Shown here piece by piece: positions 62,201 through 64,000 of a DNA stretch of 64,000 nucleotides. This DNA is from Gymnogyps californianus (lineage: Eukaryota > Chordata > Aves > Accipitriformes > Cathartidae): NCBI RefSeq assembly GCF_018139145.2, contig NC_059481.1:14868368-14932367 (forward strand), in the 5' to 3' direction. Position 1 is the stretch's first letter. Each line of letters starts with the position of its first letter. Made by a program: the position numbers and the translations under genes. Under the pieces are notes generated by a model that was not told the DNA's origin, did not search any database, and saw nothing but the letters and a program-made list of their open reading frames with translations.

Positions 62201-62330
62201 CAAACCATTCAGACTGTGGCTGGTTCAGCACGGGAGTCACAGAGTCTGATACGTAGATCACTCTTCCCGTCTCAGCTGCAACTACAAACAGGAACCCATC
62301 TGCAGCCTCCAGGATAAGATGTTTCAGTTC
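1506..62330 (-). CDS. ARNT2: ARNT2, partial: 14 internal coding exons
   Basis: ARNT2 is a nuclear class II bHLH-PAS factor. It dimerises with SIM1, HIF-alpha, NPAS4 and AHR-type partners and binds E-box-like or RCGTG elements; it is important in hypothalamic and neural development. Fourteen exons join in phase with AG/GT sites throughout into 549 codons without a stop, about residues 136-684 of the usual 717. They cover PAS-A, the inter-PAS region, PAS-B plus PAC, and a Ser/Gln-rich C-terminus. ARNT2 is chosen over the paralogue ARNT because PAS-B reads [10 protein letters not shown] (ARNT has NQEWLWMRTS) and the C-terminal exons carry [14 protein letters not shown] and [11 protein letters not shown]. 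The start codon, bHLH and final exon lie outside the window. The gene body spans all 64 kb. Confidence 0.97.
1643..4300 (-). other. ARNT2: ARNT2 intron, 2,658 bp
   Basis: The intron lies between the last two coding exons in the window. It holds a short tandem duplication at 2142-2182 and T-rich tracts near 2645-2680 and 3150-3165. A 155-codon open frame on the minus strand (3086-3553) has no recognisable domain and is judged fortuitous. Confidence 0.85.
2142..2182. repeat. Two-copy tandem repeat of about 21 bp
   Basis: The segment cttgctgtattaaatgcaga is followed directly by cattgctgtactaaatgcag. It is a small intronic duplication with no evident function. Confidence 0.7.
4301..4466 (-). CDS. 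ARNT2: ARNT2 exon, Ser/Pro-rich region
   Basis: This is a 166-nt exon, about residues 584-638. It encodes [40 protein letters not shown] and [15 protein letters not shown], with one base of Ala. It is part of the low-complexity activation region. The acceptor is ttattcctcag before CAAATTCC, and the donor is GTTTG followed by gtaagt. Confidence 0.96.
4467..6628 (-). other. ARNT2: ARNT2 intron, 2,162 bp
   Basis: AT-rich intron. The only supportable content is a MIR-like remnant around 5209-5285 and an A13 run near 5761. Confidence 0.85.
5209..5285 (+). repeat. MIR-like ancient SINE remnant
   Basis: The core cactgagactaagggaggtg, followed within 30 bases by ccaaagtcacgtgct, fits the MIR/CORE-SINE segment that normally reads as actgaggc, gaggttaag and cccaaggtcacacagc. 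It is heavily diverged and the ends are uncertain. The call is from memory of the family only. Confidence 0.5.
6629..6767 (-). CDS. ARNT2: ARNT2 exon, Ser-rich region
   Basis: This is a 139-nt exon, about residues 538-583. It encodes (S)[36 protein letters not shown] and [10 protein letters not shown], ending in phase 0. The sequence is diagnostic of ARNT2. The acceptor is gttcctttag before TTCATCTG, and the donor is GGACAG followed by gtattg. Confidence 0.96.
7092..7165. repeat. Palindromic MITE-like remnant
   Basis: Imperfect inverted arms are visible: ttcaagcacgcacttaa (about 7093-7109) and the reverse complement of ttaagcatttgcttaaa (about 7140-7156), with a central aaagtcaa. Old amniote palindromic DNA-transposon derivatives look like this (arms rich in taagca and gcttaa around a gtcaa centre). 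The family assignment is inferred. Confidence 0.4.
7560..7635. repeat. AT-rich low-complexity tract
   Basis: About 75 bases are nearly all A and T, with repeated atata and ataaat words. It is intronic. Confidence 0.7.
8172..8176. repeat. Target-site duplication, left side of LTR copy 1
   Basis: AGTGC directly precedes the LTR and is repeated at 8779-8783. Confidence 0.9.
8431..8438. promoter_or_regulatory. CRE palindrome in LTR copy 1
   Basis: TGACGTCA is a perfect CREB/ATF-type element just upstream of the LTR's TATA position, a normal place for an LTR enhancer. In LTR copy 2 the same site (about 39065-39072) reads GAATGTCA on the minus strand and is broken. Activity is not shown by sequence. 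Confidence 0.6.
8567..8616 (+). repeat. ATT-rich simple repeat in the LTR
   Basis: This is a run of att/tat trinucleotides with interruptions. The same tract occurs in the second LTR as taa/ata units around 38863-38930, so it belongs to the LTR family. Confidence 0.75.
8779..8783. repeat. Target-site duplication, right side of LTR copy 1
   Basis: AGTGC directly follows the LTR and matches 8172-8176. Confidence 0.9.
9973..10072 (-). CDS. ARNT2: ARNT2 exon, Ser/Gln-rich region
   Basis: This is a 100-nt exon, about residues 504-537. It encodes (S)[32 protein letters not shown] and two bases of Ser. It agrees with the ARNT2 C-terminal region apart from a few substitutions expected between birds and mammals, such as D for E after the Ser and Q for A before PGHSG. 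The acceptor is cttttgtag before CAGATAAA, and the donor is TTTCAG followed by gtattg. Confidence 0.94.
10073..14239 (-). other. ARNT2: ARNT2 intron, 4,167 bp
   Basis: The first kilobase (about 10340-11000) is clearly more GC-rich than its surroundings and shows overlapping open frames on both strands, up to 146 codons. None resembles a known protein, and open frames are expected by chance in GC-rich DNA. No repeat family was recognised. Confidence 0.8.
14240..14363 (-). CDS. ARNT2: ARNT2 exon, C-terminal region
   Basis: This is a 124-nt exon, about residues 463-503. It encodes [20 protein letters not shown] and then [20 protein letters not shown] with A and one base of Ser. The [13 protein letters not shown] segment is conserved between ARNT and ARNT2. 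The acceptor is atctcaacag before GTGCCTG, and the donor is GCTT followed by gtaagt, a near-consensus site with an unusual exon-side T. Confidence 0.95.
14364..14520 (-). other. ARNT2: ARNT2 shortest intron, 157 bp
   Basis: This is a compact intron with donor CAG followed by gtgaaa and acceptor atctcaacag. Its length is not a multiple of three and it contains an in-frame stop soon after the donor, so retention would truncate the protein after the Gln-rich linker. Confidence 0.93.
14521..14593 (-). CDS. ARNT2: ARNT2 exon, Gln-rich linker
   Basis: This is a 73-nt exon, about residues 439-462. It encodes (K)[20 protein letters not shown] and DLSQ, ending in phase 0. It starts the C-terminal non-PAS half with a short glutamine run. 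The acceptor is cctttgcag before ACAACTTC, and the donor is TCTCAG followed by gtgaaa. Only 157 bp of intron separate it from the next exon. Confidence 0.95.
19571..19649. repeat. A-rich low-complexity tract with G8 run
   Basis: Runs of A broken by single G and C bases are followed by a G8 stretch. It reads as T-rich then C8 in the sense of ARNT2, like a pyrimidine tract but without a recognisable exon nearby. Confidence 0.75.
20180..20208. repeat. Poly(A) run of 29
   Basis: This is an uninterrupted A29. No polyadenylation signal, target duplication or recognisable retroposed sequence is visible next to it, so it is recorded as a simple repeat. Confidence 0.85.
22021..22172 (-). CDS. ARNT2: ARNT2 exon, PAS-B C-terminal half and PAC
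   Basis: This is a 152-nt exon, about residues 388-438. It encodes [38 protein letters not shown] and [12 protein letters not shown], with two bases of Lys. It forms the last beta-strands of PAS-B and the PAC motif. [10 protein letters not shown] identifies ARNT2 rather than ARNT. The acceptor is ttttgcag before GTTGTGAAA, and the donor is GTGAA followed by gtatgt. Confidence 0.98.
25732..25815. repeat. MITE-like element with terminal inverted repeats
   Basis: The 84-bp segment starts gggccaaattctct and ends agagaatttaggtc. The end is the reverse complement of gacctaaattctct, so the two termini agree at 12 of 14 bases. The interior has tgtaaagtggtgtaacccca followed by ttaaagt, like old non-autonomous hAT-type palindromes of amniotes. 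The family name is not determined. Confidence 0.55.
25884..25937. repeat. 27-bp tandem repeat, two copies
   Basis: The unit acttttggttacccaacata plus gtaagta at 25884-25910 is repeated at 25911-25937 with a few changes. Confidence 0.85.
26250..26324 (-). CDS. ARNT2: ARNT2 exon, PAS-B middle
   Basis: This is a 75-nt exon of 25 codons in phase 0 at both ends, about residues 363-387. It encodes [16 protein letters not shown] and then SHLRESFQQ. The FCHPEDQ motif is the conserved PAS-B helix-loop segment of the ARNT group. The acceptor is tattctag before GATCTTCTG, and the donor is CAACAG followed by gtgctg, a weaker site than its neighbours. The preceding intron is only 868 bp. Confidence 0.97.
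26325..27192 (-). other. ARNT2: ARNT2 intron, 868 bp
   Basis: This short intron splits PAS-B between its first and second exons. It is AT-rich, with a short atatatat stretch near 26505, and no element was recognised. Confidence 0.9.
27193..27327 (-). CDS. ARNT2: ARNT2 exon, PAS-B N-terminal half
   Basis: This is a 135-nt exon of exactly 45 codons in phase 0 at both ends, about residues 318-362. It encodes [20 protein letters not shown], then [16 protein letters not shown] and ISVIGYQPQ. This is the start of PAS-B, with the SRHNSDG and FVDPRC signatures. The acceptor is ggtcctag before GTAACTAGC, and the donor is CCCCAG followed by gtcagt. Skipping it would preserve the frame but break PAS-B. 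Confidence 0.97.
27328..29367 (-). other. ARNT2: ARNT2 intron, 2,040 bp
   Basis: This intron contains a short CR1 3' end at 29145-29211 on the plus strand, only about 155 bp from the next exon. Nothing else was recognised. Confidence 0.88.
29145..29211 (+). mobile_element. CR1 LINE 3' end fragment
   Basis: The segment ggcagttggaacgagatgat, then ctttaaggtcccttccaacc, then the terminal octamer repeat gattctatgattctgt, is the typical 3' untranslated end of avian CR1. It is severely 5'-truncated, about 65 bp, and antisense to ARNT2. Confidence 0.88.
29368..29444 (-). CDS. ARNT2: ARNT2 exon, inter-PAS linker
   Basis: This is a 77-nt exon, about residues 292-317. It encodes (G)[20 protein letters not shown] followed by IGRLQ and ends in phase 0. 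It is an acidic linker leading to the first strand of the PAS-B region. The acceptor is ttactctag before GAATGAC, and the donor is CTTCAG followed by gtaatg. The [12 protein letters not shown] wording matches ARNT2 and not ARNT. Confidence 0.95.
30720..30835 (+). repeat. MIR-like ancient SINE remnant
   Basis: The succession gatctcaagagctttacaaa, attattgtcccttctaac, gggaaattgaggtgcag and atgtcacacact follows the order of MIR-type elements (atctcaa..ctttacaaa, attatccccattttac, aaactgaggcacag, gtcacacag). All four blocks are in the right order and spacing. It is strongly diverged. Confidence 0.65.
35990..36175. repeat. Old MITE-like fragments
   Basis: Two pieces are seen. One starts at about 35998, ggggaccaattcggcccatg, with the later word gaagtcaatgg. 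The other starts at about 36113, aggccccgattcag, with ggcactcaggcatgactatt. Both resemble the termini and centre of amniote palindromic DNA-transposon derivatives. The assignment is tentative. Confidence 0.35.
36150..36900 (+). mobile_element. Decayed CR1/L2-like LINE, reverse-transcriptase remnant
   Basis: No long open frame survives. Plus-strand translation in shifting frames gives blocks in the order of the CR1-type ORF2 C-terminus: [19 protein letters not shown] near 36336-36392, then [10 protein letters not shown] and DASRM near 36510-36555, SHLEQEC near 36640, [12 protein letters not shown] near 36707-36742, and QDMT near 36800. CR1 proteins read MKFN..KC..MHLG, RPHLEYC and VQRRATRMIKG in these places. 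Several stops and frameshifts, and a 79-bp-offset internal duplication, are present. Ends are approximate. Confidence 0.5.
36330..36446 (+). repeat. Internal duplication, 79-bp offset
   Basis: agaaatgggatgaaattcaa at 36333 recurs as agaaatgggatgaaacttcg at 36412, and both are followed by tattacta-like sequence. About 35 bp of similarity is seen. The offset is not a multiple of three, so the duplication broke the LINE reading frame. Confidence 0.7.
38433..38518 (-). CDS. ARNT2: ARNT2 exon, end of PAS-A region
   Basis: This is an 86-nt exon, about residues 263-292. It encodes [20 protein letters not shown] and then YIKAWPPA, with the first base of Gly. It closes the beta-sheet of PAS-A, whose family signature is the [13 protein letters not shown] segment. 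The acceptor is ttcatttag before GAATGG, and the donor is CAGCAG followed by gtgtgt. The upstream intron is largely an LTR insertion. Confidence 0.96.
38726..38730. repeat. Target-site duplication, left of LTR copy 2
   Basis: GTGCT directly precedes the element and matches 39323-39327. Confidence 0.9.
38863..38935 (-). repeat. A/T trinucleotide-rich tract in LTR copy 2
   Basis: Runs of taa, ata and aat units with interruptions, the counterpart of the ATT-rich tract in copy 1. It is longer and more irregular here. Confidence 0.75.
39051..39058 (-). promoter_or_regulatory. TATA box of LTR copy 2
   Basis: TATATAAA on the minus strand, in the position where LTR copy 1 has the altered TATGTAAA (8446-8453). 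Transcription from it would run in the ARNT2 direction. Promoter activity is inferred, not shown. Confidence 0.55.
39323..39327. repeat. Target-site duplication, right of LTR copy 2
   Basis: GTGCT directly follows the element and matches 38726-38730. Confidence 0.9.
39433..39498 (-). CDS. ARNT2: ARNT2 exon, PAS-A/inter-PAS
   Basis: This is a 66-nt exon, about residues 241-263, encoding (R)[21 protein letters not shown] and two bases of Arg. This segment separates ARNT2 from ARNT, where the corresponding loop differs. The acceptor is acttttag before GTGTGGAA, and the donor is TACAG followed by gtacga. It is a multiple of three with the same phase at both ends, so skipping it would keep the frame. 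A solo LTR lies 110 bp past its donor. Confidence 0.95.
39499..41518 (-). other. ARNT2: ARNT2 intron, 2,020 bp
   Basis: AT-rich intron with T-rich low complexity near 40200-40247. No gene or transposon was recognised. Confidence 0.88.
41519..41621 (-). CDS. ARNT2: ARNT2 exon, PAS-A C-terminal part
   Basis: This 103-nt exon, about residues 207-241, completes the split Gly codon and encodes [18 protein letters not shown], then [15 protein letters not shown], and the first two bases of an Arg codon. It is a very conserved PAS-A stretch shared with ARNT. The acceptor is ttttctag before GACGAATCC, and the donor is GATGAG followed by gtatgc. It is separated from the preceding exon by the longest intron in the window. 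Confidence 0.96.
48764..49347 (-). mobile_element. CR1 LINE, 5'-truncated, with ORF2 tail
   Basis: A minus-strand CR1 copy in the same sense as ARNT2. The 3' end near 48764 shows the octamer repeat attctatgattctatga. Before it comes the usual CR1 3' segment tccaacccaaaccattctat, and further 5' the end of ORF2. The 5' break is near 49347. It is a typical dead-on-arrival truncated insertion of about 580 bp. The reading frame has no stop, which suggests it is much younger than the other LINE remnant. Confidence 0.95.
48852..49346 (-). pseudogene. CR1 ORF2 C-terminal fragment
   Basis: About 164 codons are open from the truncation point to a TAG at 48852. The protein starts [20 protein letters not shown], continues [40 protein letters not shown] and [16 protein letters not shown], and ends [13 protein letters not shown]. 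This is the C-terminal end of the CR1 reverse transcriptase protein, past the catalytic YADD box. It lacks the endonuclease and polymerase core and its start codon, so it cannot mobilise. Confidence 0.93.
50668..50780 (+). repeat. MIR-like ancient SINE remnant
   Basis: The sequence cctgttttaaagatgaggac, actgaagcccaaaggaacga, cagtcagccagcagtggagg and tgcagctaggaacagggtcc follows the MIR order cccattttacagatgaggaa, actgaggcacagagagg, cacacagc..gtggcagagc and tgggatt. It is the clearest of the MIR-like copies in this window. Confidence 0.65.
52010..52055 (-). repeat. MIR-like remnant, reverse orientation
   Basis: tccagttccctatctgtaaa followed by gcgggacaatga resembles the reverse strand of MIR (cagtttccccatctgtaaaa, tggg.ataat). 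It is short and diverged. Confidence 0.5.
56266..56292. repeat. T-run followed by C-run
   Basis: A T-run passes through tg into a long C-run with one T. Simple intronic low-complexity sequence. Confidence 0.8.
56439..56455. repeat. Poly(T) run of about 17
   Basis: Uninterrupted T run followed by aaataaatag on the plus strand. No retroposed body was recognised. Confidence 0.8.
62117..62330 (-). CDS. ARNT2: ARNT2 exon, PAS-A core
   Basis: This is the first coding exon of ARNT2 in the window, 214 nt, about residues 136-206. It starts in phase 0 at [15 protein letters not shown] and includes [16 protein letters not shown] and [16 protein letters not shown], then ends one base into the Gly codon after SMT. 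This is most of the PAS-A fold used for dimerisation with other bHLH-PAS proteins. The acceptor is cggaag before GAACTG, and the donor is ACAG followed by gtcaga. The reading frame stays open past the donor for about 48 codons, but that extension is intron and matches no family member. Confidence 0.96.
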
Positions 62331-64000
62331 CTTCCGAAGAAAGGATTTGATTAGAATGCCAGCAAGAAAAGGGAATTAAATAACACATCTGTCACTGCCA
62401 AAGAATATTGTTTTCTTGTGATCTTAGTAGCTGATCACAACCTAGGCGGAAATTTTCGCTGTAGTATTGATGTAACAACACAACCAAACTTGCAGCAAGC
62501 CATAAATTGCTGATCTTAATAACAAACTTTGTTTTCCCTTATTGCCTTTCATCTGGTGATCTCAATGCACTTTAGGAAAATTGTTACTAAAACTCACTGC
62601 ATATTGTGTGATAGGCATCTAACATTAAAAAAATAAAAAGTTATTTCAGAGCACAAACAGAGGAAATGAACAGCTATAACTCATATGGCAAACTCATCCC
62701 TTAATTAAACGTCCTGAATAATTTAATTGGAAAGAAACCAACAAGTCTTTCTGGTTTGTTTTTTTTTCTTTTTCCCCTCAGGATGAGCTCTGTTTGTAAA
62801 TTAAACAGCCACTGGATAAAAGGCAGAAAGTGTAATGGGAACAAGAACAGGAATCCCCAGCCTCCCCTCCCATTAGGGGGCCCCAGCCACTACACAAGAA
62901 GGTTGTATCGCTTCTTGCTTTCCTTTTCCAGCCTGTGAATATGAAGCCTCAGCGATCCAAAGGGTCTGGAACACCCCTGTCTTTGGCCTTTTCTTTACAT
63001 GGTCCCCTGCTCATCATCCTGGGTACTTCTGTCCTGAGACACCCACACATCCGCCTGAGATGCAGCACCCAGAGCCCTGACCCCACCTGGGGACTGGAAG
63101 GGGGACCGTAGGCCTTTAAAGCAAGGTATTTCTGTCCCTCGCTTTCAGACACTGGGTCTAGACACCCAATACCTTGAATTGCACATGCAAACAGGTGTTT
63201 GTATGCATCACACAGAAACGCTACCCTTGCTTAACAGAGCTTGAAAACCTCTCACGGGAAAGGATGACAACTACCACTCCAACTCCTGGGAAACAAGCTC
63301 AAACAGCCTTTGCTTGGTGGCTCCAGTGACCACCAGAGCTTGTTAACGTACTGCATCTGGAACTCAGAGAGCTTTGGACAATCTCAGTCCCATTCCAGGT
63401 TAGATAGCTCAGCACAGCTAGTGTGCAAGTGGCAGATATTAGGTGATAAGGTAAGGATCACAATCTTGTAAATTCTACTAAAGAAACAGATAACTCATCT
63501 CAAGAAACACTTAACAGATCGTCAACTTCTGCTGCTTTGTTGTAGAGAAAGCGTATCAATTCTGAACCACTTACTAAATAAAAAACCTCATTGCATAGCT
63601 TGCTGCACTATACAGAAGATAATAAGATCTGGTTTGCATACATTATTAACAAAGATGAACTCTGTCATTCTGCAAGGTTCAAAAAAACCCAAGAAGTTGC
63701 AATGAGAAGTGACCCTACCAACTACCAGCTGAATGGCACAGTCCCTCCAGAAACACACTTCAGGAAAGCCAGAAGTAGAGACGTGAACACTGAGAGGTCA
63801 GCAGCAGCTGCTGTTTCTCTAATAGAAAGAAGTATTGCCTCTAGCCATAACTTACATGTGTAAGTGCTTAAATCATTCCGACCACAAAAATGCACATTAC
63901 ACCCATAGCACTCTGAAAACAATGAAGGTGGCAGGAATTTTCAGTGTGCTCAGTTAAACAGTTTTCCTTTGACCACTGGGTGCATCTTCCTTCTTCCATC
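62331..64000 (-). other. ARNT2: ARNT2 intron upstream of the PAS-A exon (partial)
   Basis: Intron before the first exon in the window. I searched it on the minus strand for the preceding coding exon (the segment after bHLH ending in a Gln before ELKHL) and saw no match. A possible MIR-like scrap occurs at 62548-62590. Nothing else was recognised. Confidence 0.82.
62548..62590 (+). repeat. Possible MIR-like scrap
   Basis: tcatctggtgatctcaatgc followed by actttaggaaaa resembles the start of the block seen at 30730 (gatctcaa..ctttacaaa). It is short, so the call is weak. Confidence 0.35.

Noticed and set aside
1506..62330. Gene as ARNT rather than ARNT2
   Set aside because: PAS-B ([10 protein letters not shown]), inter-PAS ([12 protein letters not shown]) and C-terminal exons ([21 protein letters not shown]) fit ARNT2 and not ARNT.
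62331..64000. Preceding ARNT2 exon (bHLH end to PAS-A)
   Set aside because: No match to the expected segment on the minus strand; the exon lies beyond the window.
1..64000. CRISPR arrays, bacterial operons, tRNA or rRNA genes
   Set aside because: No regular repeat-spacer array, ribosome-binding context or cloverleaf was seen; the window is eukaryotic intron-exon DNA.

Overview
The window is vertebrate, and avian, nuclear DNA. It contains one gene in pieces, on the minus strand: the middle and 3' part of ARNT2 (aryl hydrocarbon receptor nuclear translocator 2), a bHLH-PAS transcription factor. The bird call rests on the interspersed repeats: a CR1 LINE with its octamer-repeat 3' end, and two ERVL-type solo LTRs of a family common in bird genomes. 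It also rests on small, AT-rich, repeat-poor introns. I cannot name the species. There is no prokaryotic or plasmid content.

Fourteen consecutive coding exons were found by matching translated segments to the ARNT2 family and then fixing canonical AG and GT splice sites on the minus strand. In transcript order they are 62330-62117, 41621-41519, 39498-39433, 38518-38433, 29444-29368, 27327-27193, 26324-26250, 22172-22021, 14593-14521, 14363-14240, 10072-9973, 6767-6629, 4466-4301 and 1642-1506. Splice phases agree across all 13 junctions, giving 1,647 nt or 549 uninterrupted codons. That fits residues of about 136 to 684 of the usual 717-residue protein: PAS-A, the inter-PAS region, PAS-B with PAC, and the Ser/Gln/Pro-rich C-terminal region. 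The exons for the N-terminus and bHLH lie beyond 64000, and the last exon (about 33 residues of activation domain) lies before position 1. Neither was found in the window.

The rest is intron. Introns range from 157 bp (14364-14520) to 20,495 bp (41622-62116). They carry two ERVL-like solo LTRs in opposite orientation, each with an exact 5-bp target duplication (8177-8778 plus; 38731-39322 minus). The second makes up most of a 914-bp intron and lies in the gene's sense orientation with an intact TATA box. Other repeats are a 5'-truncated CR1 with an open ORF2 tail (48764-49347), a short CR1 3' end (29145-29211), and a badly decayed LINE reverse-transcriptase remnant (about 36150-36900). There are also several ancient MIR-like and palindromic MITE-like remnants, and simple repeats.

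No new biological system was found. The most interesting points are the sense-oriented LTR between two PAS-A exons, the PAS-B exons that could be skipped in frame, and the old amniote repeat remnants.
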